This document shows, one piece after another, positions 25,167 to 33,995 of a stretch of 64,000 bases of DNA. The stretch is from the NCBI GenBank assembly GCA_947626135.1, contig CANQQZ010000004.1:1-64000 (forward strand), written 5' to 3'. The notes under the pieces are model-generated. The model was not told the DNA's origin and ran no database searches. It saw nothing but the letters and a program-made list of their open reading frames with translations. How positions within the stretch are numbered: the first letter of the stretch is position 1; every line of letters starts with the position of its first letter. The position numbers and the translations under genes were made by a program. This stretch comes from an uncultured Clostridia bacterium (GTDB lineage: Bacteria > Bacillota > Clostridia > UBA1381).

Positions 25167-25640
25167 TTATAAGCGACAGAGCATAATATATTCTTCGTCG
25201 TTCTCGTTCACAATTTCAAATCCGGTTTTCATATACATTCTTACAGCATAATTTGATTTTTGAACCGCAAGCGACGCTTGTTTGTATCCTCCGTTTTTCA
25301 AAATACAAAGCATTTCTTTCATTAAAGCAGTTCCTATACCTAAGCCGCGATATTCCTTATACAAGGAAATGGCGAAGGATGGCGTATTATCATCAATATG
25401 CCCGTAATCGTTCATAATTCGAACCCAAACGGCGCCGATAACTTTGCCGCCTGCTTCTGCAAGCAATCCTATATCGTCTTTTTTCTTTCCAAAGTCGGAT
25501 ACATATACCTGCAATTCCGGCTGATTGATAATTGATTTAGAGGGCGCGGACATTCCTTCCGGCACAAAAATAGCCTCATACAGAAAATCATCGAGCAATT
25601 TATATTCTTTATCTGATATTTCCCGAATTATATAGTCCAT
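25167..25640 (-). CDS. GNAT-family N-acetyltransferase
   Basis: 157 residues, complete single GNAT domain. The acetyl-CoA loop is seen in LYKEYRGLGIGTALMKEML (motif A, R/Q-x-x-G-x-G/A) with the preceding beta strand FAISL, and the C-terminal ASLAVQKSNYAVRMYMKTGFEIVNENDEEYIML (motif B). ATG at 25638-25640 with GGAGG upstream. The substrate cannot be told. It follows the TfoX-like gene by 56 nt on the same strand. The patch is more AT-rich than the housekeeping genes. Confidence 0.9.
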   Translation of the reverse strand: MDYIIREISDKEYKLLDDFLYEAIFVPEGMSAPSKSIINQPELQVYVSDFGKKKDDIGLLAEAGGKVIGAVWVRIMNDYGHIDDNTPSFAISLYKEYRGLGIGTALMKEMLCILKNGGYKQASLAVQKSNYAVRMYMKTGFEIVNENDEEYIMLCRL

Positions 25641-25696
25641 AATTTCCTCCGCACATCCCGATTTATCATTCTATTTTATTTATGACGAACAAAAAC

Positions 25697-26017
25697 TTAT
25701 TTCTTCTTTTTTGATTTCGGAATCGGCAATTCATCATACATAGCCTCGAACAAGCCCGCTAAATATTCTTTGTTTTCAACCTCATCTACCAAAAGCATTT
25801 CCTTTGCTCCGTCATAAGGCAGTTCATAAGAAGCTGACGGCATATAAGCTATTGCTGATTTTACCGGCTTTACAAGCAGCCTGTCGTCATATATACCGCC
25901 GATAATTTTGCCTCGATAATAAATAATAAACTCGCCCATCATCGGTCTGTAAGTAATTTCTTCCAAATCGGTCAACTGCTCCAAAATGAATTGCAGATAT
26001 TCTTTACTTGACGCCAT
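25697..26017 (-). CDS. TfoX N-terminal-domain protein
   Basis: 106 residues. ITYRPMMGEFIIYYRGKIIGGIYDDRLLVKP and the later ASYELPYDGAKEMLLV match the TfoX/Sxy N-terminal domain seen as stand-alone small proteins in Firmicutes. The domain in TfoX of gamma-proteobacteria regulates competence; stand-alone Firmicute versions have no proven role. The C-terminus is Lys-rich (PKSKKKK). ATG at 26015-26017 with GAGAGA upstream. Confidence 0.85.
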   Translation of the reverse strand: MASSKEYLQFILEQLTDLEEITYRPMMGEFIIYYRGKIIGGIYDDRLLVKPVKSAIAYMPSASYELPYDGAKEMLLVDEVENKEYLAGLFEAMYDELPIPKSKKKK

Positions 26018-26488
26018 AATTTTTCATCTCTCTTTCAAGTTATGATTTGTATTTCTGCATATTATGTTTCAATTATATCACACTTGATTACATTTTGTCC
26101 AGCCTGCATTTACCATAGTTTGTGAAAACCATAAATTATTAACCTTGTTTTTGTTCCCCATTAAGAGATGTGGGGATTTTTGCTTGCTTTTTACGGCTCT
26201 TGACTTGTGAAAAACAACAATTTTGAAACAGAAAACGCTCCGATGAACCGTTGTTCATTCGGAGCATTTCTATCGTCAAATTTTCATTTTTTACGGCTCT
26301 TGACCGTGTATCGTTAATTTTTGCGTGGACATTTAGAACCCCGATTTCGAGAGGGTTAGTATAACTATACGCACCTTGTCAAAATCGATATTTTTGCTTT
26401 TTAAAAACATAGTATCCATGCGGATTTTTCAAACTAAAATTCGCCTAAATGCGGACATTTATACTACATTAAAGCGATATTAAAATAC
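26018..26488. other. Gene-free AT-rich stretch with a terminator-like hairpin and short repeats
   Basis: No coding frame is supported here. A near-perfect hairpin runs from GCTCCGATGAAC (from 26239) to GTTCATTCGGAGC (to ~26267). The motif TTTTTACGGCTCTTGAC occurs twice (26188-26204 and 26288-26304), and CGGCTCTTGACC again at 30125-30136. It looks like decayed mobile DNA. Confidence 0.5.
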
Positions 26489-26580
26489 CGCACAGCCTAC
26501 CCGCCCGAACGAGTTCGCCTTTATCCGTGGGTGCTGTGCCACATAAAAACCGCTTAAACACTGCGTTTGAGCGGTTTTTT
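26489..26580. repeat. Dispersed repeat with terminator, copy 1
   Basis: CGCACAG...CCCGCCCGAACGAGTTCGCCTTTATCCGTG, followed by the hairpin AAAAACCGCTTAAAC / GTTTGAGCGGTTTTT. In this copy GCACAG (26490-26495) also pairs with CTGTGC (26534-26539), giving a closed stem. The second copy is at 30196-30288. Confidence 0.75.
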
Positions 26581-26621
26581 ATCTTCCTTTGTTTTCGAAA
26601 CATTGTCTATCTGACTATACA

Positions 26622-26659
26622 GCGCATTCTTATAAAAAACGCTGTCATATTCGTCACGC
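26622..26659 (-). pseudogene. Scrap of a serine recombinase gene
   Basis: 38 bp nearly identical to 24272-24310 of the recombinase gene. It translates on the minus strand as RDEYDSVFYKNAL, matching RDKYDSVFYKNAL of the recombinase. Nothing else of that gene is recognisable around it. Confidence 0.65.
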
Positions 26660-26747
26660 ATGCGCTTGCGAAGTTTTCGTCATTCAATACTGCTGCAAAA
26701 CCACTCCGGGATTCGACAATGATTTGATTACATTTTTCGCTACAAAT

Positions 26748-28487
26748 TTAATTTGTCTGTTCCTCCTTTGCCGCCGCCATTTGCATATTATAGAAAATTC
26801 CGCGCTTGTCCATAAGCTCGCCGTGCGTGCCTGTTTCCTCAATTCCATTGGGCGTAAGCACCATGATTTTATCCGCGTTCTGAATCGTCGTGAGCCTATG
26901 CGCGATCGTTATAACCGTTCTGCCTTGTGACAGCTGTTCGAGCGACTCCTGTATCAACCGCTCGCTTTCGTTGTCGAGCGCGGAGGTCGCTTCGTCGAGT
27001 ATCAGTATCGGCGGATTTTTCAGAAATACGCGCGCTATGCTTATACGCTGCTTCTGACCGCCCGACAGCTTAACGCCGTGCTCGCCGATGTAAGAATCGT
27101 AGCCGTTATCGAGCGCGGAAATAAACTCATGCGCGCCGGCTTTTTTCGCGGCTTCGATCACCTCCCCGCGCGTCGCGTCAAGTCTGCCGTAAATAATATT
27201 CTCGTAGACCGTTCCCGAAAACAGATACACATCCTGCTGGACGATACCGATAATTTTCCGCACCGAGTTTATTTTCAGGTCGCGTATATCGCAGCCGTTG
27301 ATAAGAACCGCGCCGTCTGTAACGTCATAAAAGCGGGGTATGAGGTTAATAAGCGTGGTTTTGCCGCCGCCCGACGGTCCGACGAACGCGACGTTTTCGC
27401 CTTTGCTTATTTTGAAGCTGATATTTTTGAGCACATAATCACCGGCGTCCCTGTATTTAAATGAAACATTTTTAAACTCAATACTGCTCTCGCTGCCCGT
27501 AAGCGTTTTTGGATTAGGTTTATCTATGATTTCCGGTTCTATGTCCATAAGCTCCACAAAACGTTCTATTCCGGTAATGCCGCGCTGAAATTGCTCGGTA
27601 AAATTCACGAGAGTTCCAACGCACTGCCAAAGCGTAGTGATAGACAGCAAATACGCGGCATAATCTCCGGCAAGGATTTTCCCGTTCAGCATAAATATTG
27701 CTCCGAGAACCACAACGGAAAGATACACCACTCCGCCGACAGTGCTTGTTGTTGTCTGGAACCCCGCAAGCTGAAAAAATGTTTTTGATTTTATTTTAAG
27801 ATATAAATTATTTCTTTCGGCAAATTTGTCTGTTTCCGCCTGCTCGTTCGTGAATGATTTTACAAGTCTTATTCCCGAAAGCGTGTCCTCAGCCTGAGAA
27901 TTTATCTCACCCACCCGCACACGCTGCTCCTTCATTGTAACTCTCATACGATGATTGAAATATTTTGTAATAACAAACACTATCGGAAGAAATCCGAATA
28001 CTACCAGCGTCAGCGCAATATTGATTTTAAACAGTATTATAAATGAAATTATGATCGTGCCGACCGCGACAAGAAGCTGCTCGGGTACAATATGAACGAA
28101 TGAAGCGCTGTCCGTCAAATCGTTTGTAAGACGCGACATTATCTGTCCGATCGAATTTTCGGAATAAAACGAGTACGACAGCTTTTGCAAATGCTTAAAC
28201 AAATCAAACCGCATATCCGTTTCAACACGCGCGCCAAACACGTTTCCCATATGCGTCATATAGAATTTTGCAAGAGATGTTCCCGCTATGCCCGCGACAT
28301 AAAGCGCAGCCGCGGATATGATCAAATCAATTGTAAGATTTTCCGCATTGGTTATATGTCTTACTATCATCGGAGCAAACATATTTGATACCGCCATAAA
28401 CAGAGCGCATAGAATATCAAGCATTATGATTTTTTTGTGCTTTGTAAGGTAGGGCAGCAGGCGTTTTATTATGTATGACGTTTTCAC
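26748..28487 (-). CDS. ABC exporter, fused permease and ATPase (MsbA/BmrA-like)
   Basis: 579 residues, one half of a type IV (B-family) ABC exporter dimer. Six transmembrane helices occupy ~1-310. The nucleotide-binding domain has Walker A GPSGGGKTTL, Q-loop GIVQQDVYLFSG, signature LSGGQKQRISIARVFLKNP, Walker B ILILDEATSALD and H-loop TIAHRLTTI, all intact. It should work as a homodimer because no second half-transporter is adjacent. Drug or lipid export is likely, substrate unknown. A promoter with extended -10 lies at 28633-28661. The last codons and stop at 26748 lie just right of the recombinase scrap. Confidence 0.93.
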   Translation of the reverse strand: MKTSYIIKRLLPYLTKHKKIIMLDILCALFMAVSNMFAPMIVRHITNAENLTIDLIISAAALYVAGIAGTSLAKFYMTHMGNVFGARVETDMRFDLFKHLQKLSYSFYSENSIGQIMSRLTNDLTDSASFVHIVPEQLLVAVGTIIISFIILFKINIALTLVVFGFLPIVFVITKYFNHRMRVTMKEQRVRVGEINSQAEDTLSGIRLVKSFTNEQAETDKFAERNNLYLKIKSKTFFQLAGFQTTTSTVGGVVYLSVVVLGAIFMLNGKILAGDYAAYLLSITTLWQCVGTLVNFTEQFQRGITGIERFVELMDIEPEIIDKPNPKTLTGSESSIEFKNVSFKYRDAGDYVLKNISFKISKGENVAFVGPSGGGKTTLINLIPRFYDVTDGAVLINGCDIRDLKINSVRKIIGIVQQDVYLFSGTVYENIIYGRLDATRGEVIEAAKKAGAHEFISALDNGYDSYIGEHGVKLSGGQKQRISIARVFLKNPPILILDEATSALDNESERLIQESLEQLSQGRTVITIAHRLTTIQNADKIMVLTPNGIEETGTHGELMDKRGIFYNMQMAAAKEEQTN

Positions 28488-28632
28488 TGAAAATCATCCC
28501 CCTTATGCAATTGATCAGAAAAAATCTACGGCACGATATTCTCCTTTAAATCATCAGATGCCCATTCCGGTATATTATCATATATTTTCGTAAGTACAAG
28601 ATCCGACCCCTTTGAAAACATCTTATATATAA

Positions 28633-28661
28633 ATTATAGCACACCTTCCCATTCAGCACAA
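28633..28661 (-). promoter_or_regulatory. Sigma-A promoter of the ABC exporter gene
   Basis: Minus strand TTGTGC (28656-28661), 17-bp spacer, TGC-TATAAT (28633-28638); leader of ~140 nt. Confidence 0.7.
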
Positions 28662-28693
28662 TAGCGATTTGAGATACGCAATTACAATTTCTG

Positions 28694-29455
28694 TCAGTCA
28701 GAAGATCCTTTAACCGCCGTAACGGTAAACTCGCCCGGCAAATTATCGTCCGTCCATGCGGGATGTTCGTCAAATCTTTTCAAAACAAACCCGCAGTTTA
28801 TGACCGCGTTAATTATCTCGCTGACGGTATATTTTCTGTAGCTGCATTTAGGCATTTTGCCGCGGGTCTCATCATCAGAAAATCTCGCGTGCGCCATTTC
28901 CCCCTCGAAGATTTCCGTCGAAAAATAGCTCATAGCGGGCTGCTCCAGATTTAATATATCGGATATTTTCGTAAACGGGTGAAAATCGCTGCATATCATT
29001 TTTCCGCCGTCCTTGAGCAGGCAATACATGATATGCATGAACGCGTCAATATCGTGGAAATAGTGCAGCACTCCGCCCTCCATGAAAACAACGTCGAAGC
29101 TGTTATAATATTTTTCGTCAATTTCCAGAACGTCGCAAACCTCATAATTTATACGCACTCCGGCGGCTTCCGCAAGCTCCGACGCGTATCTTTTGTTGTC
29201 CTCCGAAATATCAAAAACCGTCACGTCCGCGCCAAGCAAAGCGAGCGGAATGGCTTTCTTGCCGCACGAGCCGCATATGTTCGCGATTTTTACGCCCTTG
29301 TATGTATCAAAATACTCCGAATACCGCTTTAGCTGCCTGATTGGATTTTCCCTGATTTTCTTCGCCCTCTCCGCGGGTTCACCCGTCTGCTTGACCCAGA
29401 ATTCATAAGCGTTGTATTCCCATGCCCGCTTGTTTTGGATGCTGTAATCCTTCAT
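28694..29455 (-). CDS. Class I SAM-dependent methyltransferase
   Basis: 253 residues. The SAM-binding motif I is VKIANICGSCGKKAIPLALLGADVTVFDIS, unusual in having CGSCG instead of GxGxG; motif II-like VCDVLEIDEKYYNSFDVVFMEGGVLHYFHD follows. This fits the broad Methyltransf_11/25 fold acting on a small molecule; no substrate can be named. The gene begins 1 nt after the GNAT stop, so the two form an operon with the promoter at 30037-30065. Confidence 0.88.
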   Translation of the reverse strand: MKDYSIQNKRAWEYNAYEFWVKQTGEPAERAKKIRENPIRQLKRYSEYFDTYKGVKIANICGSCGKKAIPLALLGADVTVFDISEDNKRYASELAEAAGVRINYEVCDVLEIDEKYYNSFDVVFMEGGVLHYFHDIDAFMHIMYCLLKDGGKMICSDFHPFTKISDILNLEQPAMSYFSTEIFEGEMAHARFSDDETRGKMPKCSYRKYTVSEIINAVINCGFVLKRFDEHPAWTDDNLPGEFTVTAVKGSSD

Positions 29456-29456
29456 A

Positions 29457-29915
29457 TTATAACCCTTTCCTCATGCACACCGATTCCGGCATACCGACAT
29501 ACGGACCGTAATTCGGGATAACCTCATAGCCGATTGAGCGGTACAATGCCATAGCCGCCTCAAGCGGCTCGCCGGACTCAAGAACAAAATATTTATATCC
29601 CTGCTTTTTCGCTGTTGCCTCCAATAAATTCATAAGTTCTTTCGATATGCCTCTACCGCGATATTCCGCGCGGATAAATACGCGTTTAACCTCTGCGTTT
29701 TCATTATCATACTTTTTAAAGCTCGCACAGCCTACGGGCGTGTCATTATCGTATGCCATAACAACGTCATGAATATCGTCAAGAGTATTATATTGCACAT
29801 ACTCAGCTCTGTTTTCCTCGCCGCCGACAAGCTCATTCAAAAAATCGTCTAATCTGTGGCAAAGCATTATAAAATCCTTGTCCTGTCCGTTTGTGTATTT
29901 AAAGCTAATGCTCAT
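29457..29915 (-). CDS. GNAT-family N-acetyltransferase
   Basis: 152 residues. FKKYDNENAEVKRVFIRAEYRGRGISKELMNLLEATAKKQG is motif A with RGRGIS, the acetyl-CoA pyrophosphate loop, and ALYRSIGYEVIPNYGPYVGMPESVCMRK is the C-terminal part. This ending resembles amino-acid or glyphosate-type acetyltransferases. First gene of a two-gene unit with the methyltransferase. Confidence 0.9.
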   Translation of the reverse strand: MSISFKYTNGQDKDFIMLCHRLDDFLNELVGGEENRAEYVQYNTLDDIHDVVMAYDNDTPVGCASFKKYDNENAEVKRVFIRAEYRGRGISKELMNLLEATAKKQGYKYFVLESGEPLEAAMALYRSIGYEVIPNYGPYVGMPESVCMRKGL

Positions 29916-30036
29916 TTTTATTCAATCCTCCGATCCATTCCCGCGTAAACTGCTGACCGCAGCGCAACAGCTTTCCTCAAATCTTCTGTTCCATTTTATA
30001 TCACTATTGTTGTCACACCTTTTTATCGTTTTATAA

Positions 30037-30065
30037 ATTATAGCATAAAATTTCATTCAAATCAA
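30037..30065 (-). promoter_or_regulatory. Sigma-A promoter of the GNAT-methyltransferase operon
   Basis: Minus strand TTGATT (30060-30065), 17-bp spacer, TGC-TATAAT (30037-30042). Confidence 0.75.
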
Positions 30066-30195
30066 TATGACATCAATTCTGCTTATTTCTCGTGAAAAGA
30101 TATGGGTTTTAGTGACATTTTTCCCGGCTCTTGACCTTTAATTGATATCGCAAAAAATGGTACCGCCGTATTTATATTACATATATATCACCGAC

Positions 30196-30288
30196 CCGCA
30201 CAGTCTGCCCGCCCGGACGAATTCGCCCTTATCCGTGTGTATGCCGTACCGCAAAAAACCGCTTAAACACTGCGTTTAAGCGGTTTTT
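30196..30288. repeat. Dispersed repeat with terminator, copy 2
   Basis: GCACAGTCTGCCCGCCCGG...ATTCGCCCTTATCCGTG and hairpin AAAACCGCTTAAAC (30255-30268) / GTTTAAGCGGTTTT (30274-30287). About 80% like copy 1. The hairpin is also a good terminator for the gat operon. Between 29916 and 30339 nothing else is seen except the promoter at 30037-30065. Confidence 0.75.
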
Positions 30289-30339
30289 CATACTGCTGTG
30301 CGACGCGGGAAGCCGCGCCGGGATTGTCTCCTCCGGATT

Positions 30340-31752
30340 TTAGCCGATCAATCCTCTTATAATTTTATTTACCTTGCCCATATCCGCCTTGCCGCGCGTT
30401 TCGCGCATAACATAGCCGAATATAACGTTAATTGCCTTATCGCGCCCGTTACGCACGTTTTCAACCGCGTCCGGGTTTGCCGCTACCGCCGCCTCGCAGA
30501 TTTTCGCTAAATCCTCGTCGGACATTCCGGCGGTGTCCTCCGCCTTAATGAATTTCGTCACGTCATCGCCCGATTCGAGCATCTTCATAAGCGTTTCCTG
30601 ACCCTTGTTCTTGTTTATCTTCTTATCGTCTATAAGCTTTACAAGCCCCGCCATCTTTTCGGGCGTTATTTTTATATCAAACCTTTCCTTGTCCTCCTCG
30701 GTCTCGAGCGTCGAATAAATGCCGCCGATGATAAGATTCGCGGTATTTTTCACATTTGCGCCTTTCTTTACGGTATCGTCAAGAAATTCCGATACGCGGC
30801 GGTATTTGTAAATATCCCTCGCCGTGGATTCGGGGAGCTTCATATCGTCGATATACCGTCTTAGCTTTGCCGACGGAAGCTCGGGCAGATTCGCTTTAGT
30901 TTCGTCCACAAATTCCTGCGGGATTGTAAATCTCAGAATATCCGGGTCGGGGAAATAGCGGTAATCGTCGGAGTTTTCCTTCGTGCGCATCGGGTAAATC
31001 TCGTCCGTGTTCGCGTCGTAGCGCATCGTCGCCTGAACGATATGTCCCCCGCTCTCCAAAATATCCTCCTGCCGCTCAATCTCGCGGTTCATCGCTTTTA
31101 CGATATTGCTAAGCGAATTTATATTTTTCGTCTCCGTCCTCGTTCCGAACTCCGTCGTTCCGACCGGACGCAGAGACAGATTCACATCGCAGCGCATCGA
31201 CCCCTCCTGCATCTTGCAGTCGGAAATACCGACATAGCGCATAATAAGCTGGAGCTTTTCCGCGTACTCGCGCGCCTCCTCGGGAGTGGAGATATCCGGC
31301 TCGGAAACTATCTCGATAAGCGGAACGCCGCCGCGGTTATAATCAATATACGTCGTGCCCTGCTCATGCACAAGCTTACCCGCGTCCTCCTCGATATGGA
31401 TACGCGTTATGCCTATCCTTTTGCCGCTGTCAAGCTCTATATACCCGTGCTCGCAGATCGGCTCGTCGAACTGCGAGATCTGATATGCCTTCGGCAGATC
31501 CGGATAAACATAGTTTTTTCTGTCCATATGCGAGTTGTTATTGATTTTGCAGTTAACCGCCAGACCCGCGCGCACCGCGTATTCGACAACCCTGCGGTTC
31601 AAAATCGGCAGCGATCCGGGCTGACCGGTGCAGACAGGACAGCAATGCGTGTTCGGCGCACCGCCGAACTCCGTTGTGCAGCCGCAGAAAATCTTGGTTT
31701 TTGTCGCAAGCTCTATATGCGTCTCCATTCCACAGACCATTTCATACTTCAT
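30340..31752 (-). CDS. gatB: Asp-tRNA(Asn)/Glu-tRNA(Gln) amidotransferase subunit B
   Basis: 470 residues, full length. MKYEMVCGMETHIEL opens the kinase-like cradle; CCPVCTGQPGSLPILNRRVVEYA has zinc-type cysteines; RIGITRIHIEEDAGKLVHE, IDYNRGGVPLIEIVSEPD and the YRYFPDPDI motif follow. A helical YqeY-like tail (about 330-470) recognises tRNA. With GatA and GatC it turns mischarged Glu-tRNA(Gln) and Asp-tRNA(Asn) into Gln- and Asn-tRNA. Start overlaps the gatA stop as ATGA. Confidence 0.97.
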   Translation of the reverse strand: MKYEMVCGMETHIELATKTKIFCGCTTEFGGAPNTHCCPVCTGQPGSLPILNRRVVEYAVRAGLAVNCKINNNSHMDRKNYVYPDLPKAYQISQFDEPICEHGYIELDSGKRIGITRIHIEEDAGKLVHEQGTTYIDYNRGGVPLIEIVSEPDISTPEEAREYAEKLQLIMRYVGISDCKMQEGSMRCDVNLSLRPVGTTEFGTRTETKNINSLSNIVKAMNREIERQEDILESGGHIVQATMRYDANTDEIYPMRTKENSDDYRYFPDPDILRFTIPQEFVDETKANLPELPSAKLRRYIDDMKLPESTARDIYKYRRVSEFLDDTVKKGANVKNTANLIIGGIYSTLETEEDKERFDIKITPEKMAGLVKLIDDKKINKNKGQETLMKMLESGDDVTKFIKAEDTAGMSDEDLAKICEAAVAANPDAVENVRNGRDKAINVIFGYVMRETRGKADMGKVNKIIRGLIG

Positions 31753-33218
31753 ATCCGGACACCCCCTTCGTATTCCTTAACGGGCGATACGGCTGTCTTT
31801 TCATAAAAATACGCCGCGTTTAAAATCGTGTTCTCCCCGAACCGTTTTCCCAGAATCTGCATACCTATCGGCAGTCCCGCCTTATCCGTGCCGCAGGGAA
31901 CGGAAATACCGGGGATACCGGTAATATTAACCGGAACAGTGCAGATGTCGGACAGGTACATCTCGACCGCCGACGCGCCGTGATGACCGAGCTTCGGTGC
32001 CGTAGTGGGCGCGTTCGGCGCGATCAAAACATCGCAGGTGTTAAATATATCGTCGAACCGTTTTATAATATTGTTCCTCAATATGCACGCCTTTTTGTAA
32101 TACGCGTCGTAATAGCCGCTTGAAAGCACGTATGTGCCCAGGATTATCCTGTGCTTTACCTCGCGCCCGAAGCCCTCGCTTCTCGTGCAGTAAATCATAT
32201 CGTCTATATCCTCGTAATTATCCGCGCGGTAGCCGTAGCGAATGCCATCGTAGCGTCCCAGATTGGACGACGCCTCCGCGCAAGCGATAATGTAATATAC
32301 CGGCATGGCTTCCTTGAGAATCGGCAGCCTGACATTTATAATTTCCGCGCCGTTCTTCTCATAAAGCTTTACCGCGTCCATGACAGCGTCCTTAATTTCG
32401 GGATTTATGCCGTCGAAATATTCCTCCGCGACGCCGATTTTCAAGCCCTTTATATCGCCGGTCAAAGCGTTTGCGGACGGACCCCCGTAATTATAATCTA
32501 CCGACGTGTCGTCATTTTCGTCAACGCCGCGTATCGCATCGAACACAAGCGCCGCGTCCTTAACGCTGTTTGTGATAGGACCTATCTGGTCGAGCGAGCT
32601 TCCATAAGCGATAAGCCCGTACCGTGACACCGCTCCGTATGTCGGCTTTAACCCTACAACGCCGCAATATGACGCCGGCTGGCGTATAGAGCCGCCCGTG
32701 TCGGAGCCCAGTGAATATGCCGCGATATTCGCGCATACCGCCGCCGCGCCGCCGCCCGACGAGCCTCCGGTAACATGAGATGTATTGCGCGGATTTAACG
32801 GCGCGCCGTAGCAGCTTGATTCGGAGGTCGAGCCCATCGCGAACTCGTCCATGTTCGCCTTTCCGAGCATCACCGCGCCCTCGCTCTTTAATTTGCTCCA
32901 CACCGTCGAATCGTAATACGGGCGGAAGCCCCGTAAAATTTTCGAGCAGCAGGTCGTCAGATGCCCGTCCGAGCAGATGTTGTCCTTCAATGCCATAGGT
33001 ATGCCGCAAAGCGCTCCGGCATTTCCGGCCTTTAACATCTCATCCGCCTTTTTCGCGCCCTCGCGCGCGAAATCAAAGGTCGTGTGAACATACGCGTTTA
33101 TTTGAGGATTTACCTCCTCGACCGCGCTTATATATTTCTCCGTAAGCTCCTGTGACGTAATTTCGCCCTTACGGAGCATATCGGATAGAACCGTTAATAC
33201 CTCTCTCATTTCACGCAC
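31749..33218 (-). CDS. gatA: Asp-tRNA(Asn)/Glu-tRNA(Gln) amidotransferase subunit A
   Basis: 489 residues, amidase-signature enzyme that releases ammonia from glutamine. The Lys of the catalytic triad is in GIPMALKDNIC, the two Ser in GGSSGGGAAAV and SLGSDTGGSIRQPASYCG. It overlaps gatC by 13 nt and gatB by 4 nt, consistent with a complex made in equal amounts. Confidence 0.97.
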   Translation of the reverse strand: MREMREVLTVLSDMLRKGEITSQELTEKYISAVEEVNPQINAYVHTTFDFAREGAKKADEMLKAGNAGALCGIPMALKDNICSDGHLTTCCSKILRGFRPYYDSTVWSKLKSEGAVMLGKANMDEFAMGSTSESSCYGAPLNPRNTSHVTGGSSGGGAAAVCANIAAYSLGSDTGGSIRQPASYCGVVGLKPTYGAVSRYGLIAYGSSLDQIGPITNSVKDAALVFDAIRGVDENDDTSVDYNYGGPSANALTGDIKGLKIGVAEEYFDGINPEIKDAVMDAVKLYEKNGAEIINVRLPILKEAMPVYYIIACAEASSNLGRYDGIRYGYRADNYEDIDDMIYCTRSEGFGREVKHRIILGTYVLSSGYYDAYYKKACILRNNIIKRFDDIFNTCDVLIAPNAPTTAPKLGHHGASAVEMYLSDICTVPVNITGIPGISVPCGTDKAGLPIGMQILGKRFGENTILNAAYFYEKTAVSPVKEYEGGVRI

Positions 33219-33505
33219 CTCTTTACATTGAAAAATCCGCGGCTGCCGTCAACGTTCGATAAAATCTTCTCATTCGGCAGCGATTCCCTTACGGCGTCCT
33301 CTCTTAAGGCTGTATACGCAACGGCGTTAACGCTCGTATTTTTAATATCGTCCGTGCCGCCGGACACCGCGTTGTTTATCGTATCGGCAAACGCGATAAT
33401 GTCGTCCATCTCGTTACGGAATTCCTCCGCCTCCTCCGGCGAGAACCGCAGCCGCGACAAAACCGCCAGTTTGTCAAAATCCTCCTTTGATAATGCCATG
33501 ATCAA
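33206..33505 (-). CDS. gatC: Asp-tRNA(Asn)/Glu-tRNA(Gln) amidotransferase subunit C
   Basis: 99 residues. LSKEDFDKLAVLSRLRFSPEEAEEFRNEMDDIIAFADTIN is the conserved helical N-terminus. GatC wraps around GatA and stabilises its contact with GatB. ATG-like start at 33505 or the ATG two codons later; a ribosome site GGAG lies just upstream. It is the first gat gene and is separated from aspS by a GNAT pseudogene and a MITE. Confidence 0.95.
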   Translation of the reverse strand: MIMALSKEDFDKLAVLSRLRFSPEEAEEFRNEMDDIIAFADTINNAVSGGTDDIKNTSVNAVAYTALREDAVRESLPNEKILSNVDGSRGFFNVKRCVK

Positions 33506-33531
33506 TCTCCTTTCTAAATTTAAATCGGAAT

Positions 33532-33984
33532 TTAAACCTTCTCCATATATACAAATTGCAGTTCATCATTGATCGCTTTACTATTGAATATTTTATATCC
33601 TATAACCTTGATATAAACGAATATTATCCTTGCTTCTCGTGCTTGTAAAAAGCTCATATCGTTTGTTTGGGAAGTATTCTTCTATTTCTTTAATAAGCTT
33701 TGTGCCATATCCGTTGTGTCTGTAATCAGGGCGAACCATTAGTTTCCCAATATACATGTTCCCTTAACTTCCTTTGCGCGGACTGAACCGATTATAGTAT
33801 TTTCATCATTAACCATCTTGAGTATAATACCATTATTATATTCGTCTATTACCTCATCCAGCGTTTGCCTTAGCGGCGGAATATCCGTACTCCCAAACAG
33901 TGCCGCTTCGCTTTGATACGAAAGATATTGCAGTTGTAATATCTCCTGTAAATCATCAGGGTTTGCCCGGTATATCATCACCAT
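33532..33984 (-). pseudogene. GNAT acetyltransferase pseudogene with two frameshifts
   Basis: The frame opens with MVMIYRANPDDLQEILQLQ at 33984 (AGGAG upstream) and reads to GSVRAKEVKGT, then shifts: the next segment is MYIGKLMVRPDYRHNGYGTK (acetyl-CoA loop RHNGYGT) in another frame, and after DNIRLYQ a second shift gives KVIGYKIFNSKAIN and the end FVYMEKV with TAA at 33532-33534. Joined, the three pieces form one complete GNAT of ~150 residues. Each break needs one inserted or missing base. The stop at 33739 truncates the product before the CoA site, so it should be inactive. Confidence 0.85.
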
Positions 33985-33995
33985 AGACTTCTCCT

